Below, piece by piece: positions 35,086-42,910 of a DNA stretch of 64,000 nt. This DNA comes from Paenibacillus elgii NBRC 100335. Its GTDB lineage: Bacteria > Bacillota > Bacilli > Paenibacillales > NBRC-103111. Location: the NCBI RefSeq assembly GCF_004000865.1, contig NZ_BIMB01000018.1, positions 1 through 64,000 on the forward strand. Reading direction: 5' to 3'. The translations under genes were made by a program, and so were the position numbers. Each line of letters opens with the position of its first letter. The stretch's first letter is position 1. The notes under the pieces were generated by a model that saw only the letters and a list, made by a program, of their open reading frames with translations, ran no database searches and had not been told where the DNA came from.

Positions 35086-36172
35086 ACGCATAAATCCCTT
35101 CTCGCTCTTCCTCCGCCGCTTTCCGCTTGAGCCGTTCCAGCAGCGATTCCAGCGGCTCCGGGGCCAACAGCTCCACCGGCGAAATTCCCCGATCGAACTG
35201 CAAATCGCCCTCAAGCACGACGACGTACCGGTCGCCAAGCTTGGCGATATGCAGCCGGTCGCCGAAATCGGCCAGCAAGGCGCGGACGGACATGTTGCCC
35301 AGCTTGAGCTTCATTTCGAGGTCGGGCTTTTGCTCGACCATAACGGACGTCGCTTCCATGACCTGCACCTGATCCCATTTCTCCTGCAGCTCGCGTTGTT
35401 CGCTGCACGCCCACAGCTCCATCGCCTCGAGCTCCCGCTCCTTAGCCTCCGGCTGGTCTTCGAATACCTCCTCGACATACTGCTGCACGAAGCCGAACAC
35501 CTGCTCGTTCATCATCTCGGGGACGGATTTTTCATATTCGACGTATTTCAAAAAATCCTCGAAGTACCGTGCATGCGACGACTGGTGAATTTTCAGCTCC
35601 CACAGCTCCGTCATTCCCGGCTCCGGCATATAAGGGTACATGATCGACTTCATATTTTTGGCGTTGATCGCCATCTCGACTTTATTGAGCAGGCTCCGCT
35701 CGTCCGTAATGCGCGCGATTTTTTGCTCAAAATCGCATTTGAACACGAACAAGAATGGCTCATCGGAATATTGACTGAGCCTTGCGCGCACGATAAACAT
35801 GGCCCCGCCGCGAATCGCGCTGGCATCCATGTAAGTTGTGACGAGCTCGTCCGCATGGCCTTTGAAATGCTCTAGCGTCTCGGCGGCACGCAATCTGGCG
35901 AACAAGTTGTAATTCGGGTTGCTGTCCAGGTCGTATCCGGGCTCGACCGCGAAACGGCCGATTTTGGTCGGCACCTGATCGGCCTTGGCATGATGCTCGG
36001 CCTTGCGCTTCGCCGTCTTGGCGAACTCGCCGTCCAGAAATCCGCTGAGCTCGCACGACGCGTAATCGTCACCGTCCATGGTGACGTAGTGCTTGCTGCG
36101 CTTGCCCGGCGTTCCGTCCTCCCCGTCCACTTGAATGACAAAAAACGAAATATAGTCCACGTCAAATCTCAT
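35084..36172 (-). CDS. DUF3900-like conserved hypothetical protein
   Basis: A 362-residue soluble, acidic protein without signal peptide or membrane helix. The N-terminal MRFDVDYISFFVIQVDG start resembles the DUF3900 family of Bacillales; the assignment is from memory of that family and not certain. The centre (KCDFEQKIARITDERSLLNKVEMAINAKNMKSIMYPY) reminds one of nucleoid-associated NdpA-type proteins, but I would not assign a function. No operon partner; bounded by a terminator and a 225-base gap. Confidence 0.7.
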   Translation of the reverse strand: MRFDVDYISFFVIQVDGEDGTPGKRSKHYVTMDGDDYASCELSGFLDGEFAKTAKRKAEHHAKADQVPTKIGRFAVEPGYDLDSNPNYNLFARLRAAETLEHFKGHADELVTTYMDASAIRGGAMFIVRARLSQYSDEPFLFVFKCDFEQKIARITDERSLLNKVEMAINAKNMKSIMYPYMPEPGMTELWELKIHQSSHARYFEDFLKYVEYEKSVPEMMNEQVFGFVQQYVEEVFEDQPEAKERELEAMELWACSEQRELQEKWDQVQVMEATSVMVEQKPDLEMKLKLGNMSVRALLADFGDRLHIAKLGDRYVVVLEGDLQFDRGISPVELLAPEPLESLLERLKRKAAEEEREGIYA

Positions 36173-36397
36173 CTTGAGCGTCCCTTCTGTCGTATCTGAA
36201 TCAAGCCGTAAAAAGGCCGAATTTTAGTATACTACAAGGCCGCCCCCGGTGATAGAGGCAAAAAGTTCGAATCCGCTCGCCCAAAGCTTAAGATAACCTT
36301 CAGATTTATTTAGGACTTCGTTCAGAAATCCTTCGGGTTTTATTTACTCGCAAGATCTACTATGATAAAAGGAATGGAGTGATGAGGAGAGGTAGAG

Positions 36398-37000
36398 ATG
36401 AACCTGTTGCAAGTCGTCCAGCAGTTGTTTGAGCAGTACGGATATTTTGTATTATTGATCGGTCTGCCTTTGGATTTTATTGCGCTGCCGATCCCTCCGG
36501 GAAACAGCACTTTGGCCTATACCGGTTATTTGTCGTTTAAAGGCGTACTCTCGTGGCTCCCTGCCTTTGCTGCGGCGCTGACCGGGGCGTTCATCGGCGT
36601 GACCGTGACTTATTGGATTGGGCACAAGGTGGGCATGCCGCTGATCGAGCGGTATGGCAAATGGCTGTCCCTAAAGCCTGCCCATGTGGAGAAAACGCGC
36701 CGGTATTACGACAAGTACGGGGAGAAGCTGCTGCTAATCGCCTTTTTCATTCCCGGAATCCGGCAGTTCCTCGGGTATTTTATCGGCATCATCCGCGTTC
36801 CTTATCGCAAGGTTGTCATCTATGCGTATGCCGGTACAACGCTGTGGGTCGCTTCGTTTTTTGCGGTAGGGTATGTCTTTGGAGAGCAGTGGGAGCAAAT
36901 GTTTATGCTGATCGAACGAAATTTGAAGATGTTCTTTATCGGCTTGGGCTGCGTCGCGGCAGGCTTTCTCTTGTTTCGGTGGTCTAAGCGCGCCCGATAA
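36398..37000 (+). CDS. DedA-family membrane protein
   Basis: A 200-residue inner-membrane protein with about five hydrophobic segments. Family marks are the N-terminal PLDFIALPIPPGNSTLAYTG re-entrant segment, GHKVGMPLIERYGKWL, and FFIPGIRQFLGYFIGI with the conserved Arg. DedA proteins are linked to lipid-carrier or phospholipid flipping and proton-motive-force maintenance. GAGGAGAGG precedes the ATG and a -10 TATGAT lies at 36361-36366. It is monocistronic and ends at a shared terminator. Confidence 0.9.
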   Translation: MNLLQVVQQLFEQYGYFVLLIGLPLDFIALPIPPGNSTLAYTGYLSFKGVLSWLPAFAAALTGAFIGVTVTYWIGHKVGMPLIERYGKWLSLKPAHVEKTRRYYDKYGEKLLLIAFFIPGIRQFLGYFIGIIRVPYRKVVIYAYAGTTLWVASFFAVGYVFGEQWEQMFMLIERNLKMFFIGLGCVAAGFLLFRWSKRAR

Positions 37001-37009
37001 ATCAGGAAT

Positions 37010-37051
37010 AAAAAAAACGAATCGACGGTACGCTTCTTAACCGCCGATTCG
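37010..37051. terminator. Bidirectional terminator between dedA-type gene and sodC
   Basis: CGAATCGACGG (37018-37028) pairs with CCGCCGATTCG (37041-37051) with one mismatch. An A-run (37010-37017) supplies a strong T-run for the minus-strand sodC transcript; the plus side is weaker (CCGTTTATTT). Confidence 0.8.
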
Positions 37052-37059
37052 CCGTTTAT

Positions 37060-37680
37060 TTACCGAATTACGCCGCAGGCGATGCGACCGCCCGCATTGC
37101 CGGCAGGGTCCGTCCTAAAATCATCCGCCTTCTCGTGAATGACGAACGCCGTGCCGCCAGGCTTCCGCAGCGAATTCGGCTTCCCTGCCTCCAGTGTCAG
37201 CTGCTTGGCGACAAAGTCCACCTTGACCTTGCCTTGCTGATCCGCTTCAAGATTCGGAAGGTCGCCGATATGAGCCCCTTCCGGATTGTTCAAGCCGTGC
37301 TTTCGGGCCTCGGGATTGAAGTGTGCCCCGGCCGAAGCGAAGTCCGGCGCATCGCATTTGCCGGTCTCATGCACGTGAAAGCCGTGCGGCCCCGGCGGCA
37401 ACGAAGCCGCTTCCAGTTCGATCCGCACACCGCCTCCCGGTCCGGCCGGCGTCAGCTTGGCCTTTCCGATCGCCGTTCCCTGCTTGCCCAGAATGTCCAC
37501 CTGAACGGCTTCCTTCGCTTCATTCGCCATCACGGCAGCGCTGTCTTCCGTCTGCTTAGGCTCATGCCGGTGCTGCGGCTTCTCCGTTTGTCCGAACCAA
37601 GCCCGCAGGTCGTGCTGACAGCCGCTCAGTACAAGCAGCGACACAGCGGAAATCGCCGCGGTTTTCCATTGCGTTCCCAA
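37060..37680 (-). CDS. sodC: Cu/Zn superoxide dismutase-family lipoprotein
   Basis: A 206-residue secreted lipoprotein. The signal peptide ends in LVLSGC (Cys21), then a His-rich linker and the SodC domain. Copper/zinc ligands are visible: GFHVHETGKCD, GAHFNPEARKHG, GAHIGDLPNL and AFVIHEKADD. It converts superoxide to peroxide at the cell surface; some bacillar members (YojM) are poorly active because a copper ligand is lost, and here the ligand set looks complete by eye. I chose TTG 37680 because GGAGGG lies 8 bases upstream and the signal peptide starts there. Confidence 0.9.
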   Translation of the reverse strand: MGTQWKTAAISAVSLLVLSGCQHDLRAWFGQTEKPQHRHEPKQTEDSAAVMANEAKEAVQVDILGKQGTAIGKAKLTPAGPGGGVRIELEAASLPPGPHGFHVHETGKCDAPDFASAGAHFNPEARKHGLNNPEGAHIGDLPNLEADQQGKVKVDFVAKQLTLEAGKPNSLRKPGGTAFVIHEKADDFRTDPAGNAGGRIACGVIR

Positions 37681-37781
37681 AGATTGCTCCCTCCTTAACG
37701 TTCCGCAAGCTACATTAGACCATTGTTTACCAAATCCAGCGGCCATAAACGTATGGTCCAAGACCTGTACAAGAAGAGCGC

Positions 37782-37816
37782 TTGACTCCAATCGATTAGT
37801 ACTGTATAGTTCTAAT
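37782..37816 (+). promoter_or_regulatory. Promoter with embedded 22-bp palindromic operator (copy 1)
   Basis: TTGACT (37782-37787), 17-bp spacer and TATAGT (37805-37810). A 22-bp near-palindrome (37795-37816) with half-sites ATTAGTACT and AGTTCTAAT covers the -10. The predicted start site falls at about 37817-37818, which is the ATG of the TetR gene itself. Confidence 0.7.
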
Positions 37817-37817
37817 C

Positions 37818-38414
37818 ATGAATAAGAACAAAACCACTTCCCCGCCGTCCAATCGCCAGCATGTGATTGAAACGGCCGCCGGTCTGTTTCTTATGCGCGG
37901 CTACTCGTATACGAGCATGGACGATGTCATGCGGGAGAGCCAAGTATCCAAGTCGAATATTTACTACCATTTCAAAAGCAAGGAGGAATTGCTTCTCGCC
38001 GTCGTCAATTATTGGGCCGAGTCCTACGAGCGTTCTTTATTCGCCCTGCTCAGCCGGAACGAGCTGTCCGTGGAAGAACGGATCATGACGTTCTTGGACG
38101 GTTTAACCGAAGGAATTGCCCGGCGGAACGGTCATGGCGGCTGTCCGTTCGTGACGCTCTATCTGCAATGTCCGGAAAACGCGGTGCCGGTGAGAGAGCG
38201 GATCGCGCTGTTTTTTACCGAGCTGCGGCCCATGCTCGTCAAGCTGTTCCGTCAAGGCGCCGCCAAAGGGGAATTTCGTCAGCAGCTCGATCCCGAGCAG
38301 GCCGCCCTGCTGTTTATCGCTTGTTTGGAAGGCGCACTCGTACTGTCCGAGACGACAAAAGATTTGTCTGTCATGGAAACGACGGTACGCAGCTTTTGCC
38401 AAATGCTTCACTAG
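37818..38414 (+). CDS. TetR/AcrR-family regulator, probably leaderless mRNA
   Basis: A 198-residue repressor. The helix-turn-helix is RQHVIETAAGLFLMRGYSYT to SMDDVMRESQVSKSNIYYHF, then a YfiR/YxaF-like ligand domain with a GHGGCPFVTLYLQ segment. No ribosome site precedes the ATG; the -10 ends 7 bases upstream, so the transcript should begin at or next to the start codon. The next in-frame Met would delete part of the DNA-binding domain. Matching operators lie in front of this gene and of the following fusion-enzyme gene, so it very likely represses both. Confidence 0.92.
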   Translation: MNKNKTTSPPSNRQHVIETAAGLFLMRGYSYTSMDDVMRESQVSKSNIYYHFKSKEELLLAVVNYWAESYERSLFALLSRNELSVEERIMTFLDGLTEGIARRNGHGGCPFVTLYLQCPENAVPVRERIALFFTELRPMLVKLFRQGAAKGEFRQQLDPEQAALLFIACLEGALVLSETTKDLSVMETTVRSFCQMLH

Positions 38415-38439
38415 CTCGCTAGCGGAAGCATCTTTTTTT
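38405..38439 (+). terminator. Intrinsic terminator overlapping the TetR stop
   Basis: GCTTC (38405-38409) pairs with GAAGC (38425-38429), with an inner CTAGC/GCTAG stem, followed by seven T (38433-38439). It separates the regulator transcript from the fusion-enzyme gene, which then needs its own promoter. Confidence 0.75.
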
Positions 38440-38446
38440 AACGATC

Positions 38447-38468
38447 ATTAGAACTGTATAGTACTAAT
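38447..38468 (+). promoter_or_regulatory. 22-bp palindromic operator (copy 2) before the fusion-enzyme gene
   Basis: Half-sites ATTAGAACT and AGTACTAAT around the centre GTAT. It matches the site at 37795-37816 at 20 of 22 positions; the two differences are at symmetric places, so each site is the other's near reverse complement. TATAGT (38457-38462) inside it may be the -10, as in copy 1. Confidence 0.7.
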
Positions 38469-38493
38469 TATAAGGTCATGAGGAGGAGCAGTA

Positions 38494-40377
38494 ATGTCGG
38501 ATTTATTGATTACGGGGAGTACCGGATTTATTGGGAAGCAAGTGTTGAAGCAGTTGGCTCAGGGTGAGGAGCGGCTGCTGCTGCTGGTCCGTTCTCCGGA
38601 AAAAGCCGCGGCAACTTTGAGCAAGCAAGGTTTTGGCAGCAGCGATGTCGCAGAGCGGATTCATTTCTTGAAAGGCGATTTATCAGAGCCAAACCTCGGG
38701 ATGAATCCCGCCGATTACAATCGGGCGCTGCAAGCCGATGTCATCATTCATGCGGGAGGCCCGATGAGCATTACGCTAGATAACGCCAAGGCGCAGCGGA
38801 CGTTTCTCGAAGGCTCACGGCATCTTGCGGAGCTGGCGGAGCGGATTCATAAAGCGCGCGGGCTCCGCCATTTCATCCATGTCGTCGGCTACATGAGCCC
38901 GATTCACGACGGGAATGTCGATCCGGAAGCAGACGTGTTCCGCATGGATGATTTTATGAAAGGCGAAGGCCCTTACGAACGGATGAAGTTTTTGGCCGAT
39001 TTGCTTATTCGACAGCAGGCGCTACGGCACGGTTATCCGCTGTCGGTCGTCAACCCGAGCACCGTCGTCGGGGCGAGCCCTACAGGCGCAACGGAGCAAA
39101 CCGACGGACTCGGCATCCTCGTGCATGCGGTTAGAAAAGGGCTGATGCCAGTCGTACCGGGCGGTGCTTCCCATTGGGTCCCGCTCGTGGCCAACGACGC
39201 TCTGGCCGGCGTAATCATCCACCTGGCCCGCGAAGCCAAGCCTGAGGGCGGCACCTACAACATGCTGGGGCGCAAGGAAGCCGGCCCGAATATGAAGGAG
39301 TTGCTCGATCTCATCGCCCGGGAGCTTGCCGTCCCCGCTCCCCGGGGAGCGCTGCCGGTTTCCCTGCTCCGCGGTGTCATGAAGACCGGACTCGGCCGTC
39401 TGACCGGCATTCCCGCCGAATCGCTGGCATTTATCACGGAGCGGTCGTTCGATACGAAAACGACGGAGAAGCTTATCGGACGGATGGGAGCGAAGCCGCT
39501 GGCGGTTACGGAGCTGCTGCCGATGGTCGTGGCCGATCTGGATTACCGGCTTACACATCCGGGCGCGTCGGAGCCTGCGCATTGGTCCCGCGAACGCAAA
39601 GGAGACCTTGCCGCGCTTGTGCGGGAAGGTCTCGGTGAGCCTTGGGTTATCGTGCACGGGCTGCTGAGCGGCGCCGACGACTTCGTACCGCTCGCCGAGC
39701 ATCTTCATGCCAGCACTGGAAACCCGGTGTGGCTGCTCGACTTGCCGGGCTTCGGCCGTTCGCCCTTGCTGCGGGAGGGCCGCCACAGTCTGGAAAGCTA
39801 CGCGAAAGCGGTAAGCGAAGCGATTGCGGACTCCCCCGTTCCGGTCCGCTTGGTCGGGCACTCCTTCGGCGCGCGAATCGCCCTCGAAACGGCCAACGGG
39901 CCCGCGGGAGGGAAGCTCAGCACGCTAGCGCTGCTTCAGCCCGTTCTGCACCGCCCCGATGTTGGAGCATTGCGCCGCGCGCTCAGCGGCACCCGCCGCA
40001 CGGCTTCCGCCGCCCTTCGTTTCATGTCGGTCCGGGCGATGCGAAACACGATGCTGCGGGAAGGCGTTTTTGCGGCGGAGGAGGAAATCCCGGACGGCTA
40101 CGTCGAGACCGTCGTCCGCAGCTTAACTTCCCCGCGCATCGCCACGGCGAACGCGGATATGCTGCATTCGCTTTACCGGAAGCTGCCTGCAAAACCATGG
40201 GCGCCTGCCCTTCCGGCCTCACTCGATACGACGGTCGTCTGGGGCACGAAGGATCGCGCCTATGCTTTACCCGAAGCATACCGGAATCAAGCGGGGACTC
40301 AGCTCGTTTCGTACGGCCATCAGTTTCCGGTCTCGCATCCGGCAACCACCGCGAAACTATTGGCGAAGCAGGTCTAA
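38494..40377 (+). CDS. Bifunctional protein: extended SDR reductase fused to alpha/beta hydrolase
   Basis: A 627-residue fusion. Residues 1-360 are an extended short-chain dehydrogenase with the GSTGFIG nucleotide loop (8-14) and the YxxxK pair Y161/K165, similar to NAD(P)-binding male-sterility/acyl-reductase proteins. Residues about 380-627 are an alpha/beta hydrolase with the nucleophile elbow GHSFG (Ser457), DLPGFGRS, an acid in WGTKDRAY and His in YGHQFPVSHP. Both halves look catalytically complete. GAGGAGGAG precedes the ATG. It is controlled, by operator identity, by the TetR protein just upstream. A joint action on an ester or acyl compound is likely but the substrate is unknown. Confidence 0.88.
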   Translation: MSDLLITGSTGFIGKQVLKQLAQGEERLLLLVRSPEKAAATLSKQGFGSSDVAERIHFLKGDLSEPNLGMNPADYNRALQADVIIHAGGPMSITLDNAKAQRTFLEGSRHLAELAERIHKARGLRHFIHVVGYMSPIHDGNVDPEADVFRMDDFMKGEGPYERMKFLADLLIRQQALRHGYPLSVVNPSTVVGASPTGATEQTDGLGILVHAVRKGLMPVVPGGASHWVPLVANDALAGVIIHLAREAKPEGGTYNMLGRKEAGPNMKELLDLIARELAVPAPRGALPVSLLRGVMKTGLGRLTGIPAESLAFITERSFDTKTTEKLIGRMGAKPLAVTELLPMVVADLDYRLTHPGASEPAHWSRERKGDLAALVREGLGEPWVIVHGLLSGADDFVPLAEHLHASTGNPVWLLDLPGFGRSPLLREGRHSLESYAKAVSEAIADSPVPVRLVGHSFGARIALETANGPAGGKLSTLALLQPVLHRPDVGALRRALSGTRRTASAALRFMSVRAMRNTMLREGVFAAEEEIPDGYVETVVRSLTSPRIATANADMLHSLYRKLPAKPWAPALPASLDTTVVWGTKDRAYALPEAYRNQAGTQLVSYGHQFPVSHPATTAKLLAKQV

Positions 40378-40422
40378 GCGGGACAAATGGGCGGTTGCGA
40401 AGCGCGTACCCCGTCCGCACAC

Positions 40423-41106
40423 CTATCCCCGCTTCGTGGCGAGAAACGGATTGCGCCATTCCATCAGCATCGCGTAATTCAGAGATTCTTCGTCTTCCAA
40501 ATAATTGGAAACCAATTTCACCGGCGTTCGTCCGCACCGCAGCAGGAACGTCATCACCGGATCTTTCCGTTCCCCTTCCAATACACTGCGCACGTACTCT
40601 TCGGCTGTCATTTCGTCGGCTACCCGGTGATACCCGGGCAGCCGGCCGCCGCCGAGCAGCCGCTCCAGCTTCAATTCAACGACCACCTCGTACATAGAAA
40701 GCATCAGCCATTTGCCGAGGCCGAGCTTCCGGTAAGTCAGGCGCGCGCATATATCGACGATATAAAGCGTGTTACCGGACGGGTTATGGTTGCGTATATA
40801 CCCTCTGTCGGTAATCTCCTCCCACGTATGATCAGCATGCGCAGGATCGAAATCGACCCGCAAGCCTGTCACTGACGCGGCCAGTTCGCCGCCGATCTCC
40901 ACGCAGAGCGCACCTTCGGGAAACCGTTCGACGTGATTCCTAAGCTGCTCCTCGTTCCACCACAGCTCCGAAGGAAATGGCGGCGGAAAGCTTTCCTGCT
41001 GAATCCGAATTAAGCCGGCGAAGTCCCGTTCGGTGTAAGAGCGGATCGTCGCCTTAACGGGACGGTCTCCGTCGAATACGTACATGTCTTTCCGGTACGA
41101 GCCCAC
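40423..41106 (-). CDS. GNAT-family N-acetyltransferase
   Basis: A 227-residue acetyl-CoA-dependent acyltransferase. The core is IRSYTERDFAGLIRIQQESFP to the acetyl-CoA loop RKLGLGKWLMLSMYEV. GTG 41106 is chosen because GGGAGG lies 7 bases upstream. It directly follows the nitrilase gene (13 bases). In some Bacillales, including YhcX of Bacillus subtilis as I recall it, a GNAT and a carbon-nitrogen hydrolase are one polypeptide, so the two products here probably act together. The substrate is unknown. Confidence 0.85.
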   Translation of the reverse strand: MGSYRKDMYVFDGDRPVKATIRSYTERDFAGLIRIQQESFPPPFPSELWWNEEQLRNHVERFPEGALCVEIGGELAASVTGLRVDFDPAHADHTWEEITDRGYIRNHNPSGNTLYIVDICARLTYRKLGLGKWLMLSMYEVVVELKLERLLGGGRLPGYHRVADEMTAEEYVRSVLEGERKDPVMTFLLRCGRTPVKLVSNYLEDEESLNYAMLMEWRNPFLATKRG

Positions 41107-41119
41107 AGCCGTTCCTCCC

Positions 41120-41983
41120 TTACTTCCAATCCGGATACAAATCGGTACGCCGGTCTCTCCAGGTCGTAACGGAGCCCTTTTCCCGCACCTCGTATAGCAG
41201 CGCAAGATCCAAATCCCCGGTAATGATCATATCGTCGTTGATCTCCCCGGCCGTCATCAAGCCGCCCGGCGGGAAAGGCACATCGTTCGGCGTAATGATC
41301 GCAGCCTGCCCGAAATTGCCGCGCATAAAATCGACCGTCGGCAGCGAACCGACCGTACCGGTCGCCACGACATAGATTTGATTCTCGATCGTACGGGCAT
41401 GGCACGTATACCGTACGCGGTGGAAGGCGTGCCGGTCATCCGTGCACGACGGGCAAAAAATAACATCCGCCCCGCGCGCCCGGGCCATCCGGACGATCTC
41501 CGGAAACTCCATATCATAGCACACGAGGATCGCGATCCGTCCTTTATCCGTGTCGAACACTTGCAGCGAATCACCCGCCGCCATGTTCCATCCCTTGACT
41601 TCCCACGGGGTAATGTGCAGCTTGCGCTGTTCGGCGATCCGGCCATCCGGGTAGAACAAAAACGCCGTATTGTACAACCGGCCGTTTTCTTCAATAATGT
41701 GCGTTCCTCCGATCAGGTGCATGCCCGTTTCACGTGCCAAGCCCTGGAACAGCTCCTTATACTGCCGCGTATATTGCGGCAGCTCCCCGATCTTGAGCGC
41801 TTCGCCGCTCCCGTCCCCCCGGCCGATGGACATGAGCTGGGTCGTGAACAGCTCCGGGAACAGCACGAAGTCCGATTCGAACTCCTCCGCCGTTCTGACG
41901 TAACTCGTCACCTGCCCGGCAAATTGCTCAAAGCTGCCAATCGTATGCAAATGGTATTGTACCGCCGAAACTCTCAGCTTCAT
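41120..41983 (-). CDS. Carbon-nitrogen hydrolase (nitrilase superfamily)
   Basis: A 287-residue amidase-type hydrolase. The Glu-Lys-Cys triad is complete: Glu44 in FPELF, Lys120 in RKLHITPWE and Cys154 in VCYDMEFPE. No glutamine-dependent synthetase domain is attached. Middle gene of a three-gene operon, 7 bases after the methyltransferase and 13 before the acetyltransferase. Close relatives are fused to GNAT domains. Cytoplasmic; substrate unknown. Confidence 0.9.
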   Translation of the reverse strand: MKLRVSAVQYHLHTIGSFEQFAGQVTSYVRTAEEFESDFVLFPELFTTQLMSIGRGDGSGEALKIGELPQYTRQYKELFQGLARETGMHLIGGTHIIEENGRLYNTAFLFYPDGRIAEQRKLHITPWEVKGWNMAAGDSLQVFDTDKGRIAILVCYDMEFPEIVRMARARGADVIFCPSCTDDRHAFHRVRYTCHARTIENQIYVVATGTVGSLPTVDFMRGNFGQAAIITPNDVPFPPGGLMTAGEINDDMIITGDLDLALLYEVREKGSVTTWRDRRTDLYPDWK

Positions 41984-41990
41984 CTAAAAG

Positions 41991-42698
41991 TCATCCTCCC
42001 GTTTCTATCTCTTCCGTTTCGCCGTTCCCCTCCGGCAAACGTTCTTCCGACCGCTCTTCGATCGGATCGAAAAATAAAATATGCGGCTTTTTCAAGCACC
42101 AGGTCGTCATGCACCGCAGGTTCTCCACATTCACCGTCTTCAGCGGCTCTACCTGCAAAGCATGATGCTTTTCCGCCGTTCGCTCCAGCAGCCCGGAGTC
42201 GGCCAGAAACCGCTCGCTGCCGTCCGGCAGCACATACCGGCCGCCGCCAAGCGGACGGATGCGATCCTCCAGGCCTTCGCCCGAAGCGAGACGCGCGAAC
42301 AATAGCCCCCCCGGCTTCAGTACCCGCCACAGCTCCGATACCATCTGCTGAAAATGAGTTTCGCTTTCAGCAAAATGCAGCACCGCACAAGAGATGACGA
42401 CGTCAAACGTATCGTTGGCGAAGCTCATTTTCTCCACCGGTTCCATACGGAAACGCTCCTCAGGAGGAATGCGCTCTCCGTGCGGCGCAAGCTCGCGAGC
42501 CAAAGCGCGGACCGCTTCCACCGCTTCGGCGGACCGGTCTACGGCCCATAGGTCATAGCCTTCTCGTAGGAAATGGACCAGATTTCGCCCATTCCCGCAG
42601 CCTGCGTCGAGCAACCGCATCCCGGGAGCGATCCTCCCTTTCAGCAGCTGGTCGAACAAATAAATATCGATATTTCCAAACTGCTCCCGCACGTTCAT
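41991..42698 (-). CDS. Class I SAM-dependent methyltransferase
   Basis: A Rossmann-fold methyltransferase of about 235 residues. Motif I is LLDAGCGNGRNLVHFL, the acidic residue ending strand 2 is in LWAVDRS, and motif IV is FDVVISCAVLHFAES, followed by WRVLKPGGLLFARL. The start is uncertain: ATG 42698 with a weak GGAAG, or TTG 42722 without a ribosome site. First gene of the operon with the nitrilase and acetyltransferase. Substrate unknown. Confidence 0.85.
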   Translation of the reverse strand: MNVREQFGNIDIYLFDQLLKGRIAPGMRLLDAGCGNGRNLVHFLREGYDLWAVDRSAEAVEAVRALARELAPHGERIPPEERFRMEPVEKMSFANDTFDVVISCAVLHFAESETHFQQMVSELWRVLKPGGLLFARLASGEGLEDRIRPLGGGRYVLPDGSERFLADSGLLERTAEKHHALQVEPLKTVNVENLRCMTTWCLKKPHILFFDPIEERSEERLPEGNGETEEIETGG

Positions 42699-42742
42699 GC
42701 TTTGCGCTTCACTCACTTCCAAATGGTGGCGTTTGTCCGATC

Positions 42743-42751
42743 ATTATATCA
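42743..42751 (-). promoter_or_regulatory. Extended -10 promoter of the methyltransferase operon
   Basis: On the minus strand TGATATAAT gives a perfect TATAAT (42748-42743) with the TGn extension. No good -35 is seen. Confidence 0.55.
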
Positions 42752-42834
42752 CAATCGAGGACCCGCCGGAATGCGAGGCGGACAGGAACGCTCAGATTTC
42801 AGGGAAAGACGAAGCCTGAATGCAGCGTTGAAAC

Positions 42835-42869
42835 AAAAACAGCCTGCAGCGAAATTCCGATGCAAGCTG
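42835..42869 (-). terminator. Terminator of the aldo/keto reductase operon
   Basis: On the minus strand CAGCTTGCA pairs with TGCAGGCTG across a 12-base loop (one mismatch) and is followed by TTTTTG. It lies 40 bases past the stop of the reductase gene. Confidence 0.75.
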
Positions 42870-42910
42870 TTGCAGACAAATTGATCTTTCGATTTCCGGC
42901 CCTGGCGAGC

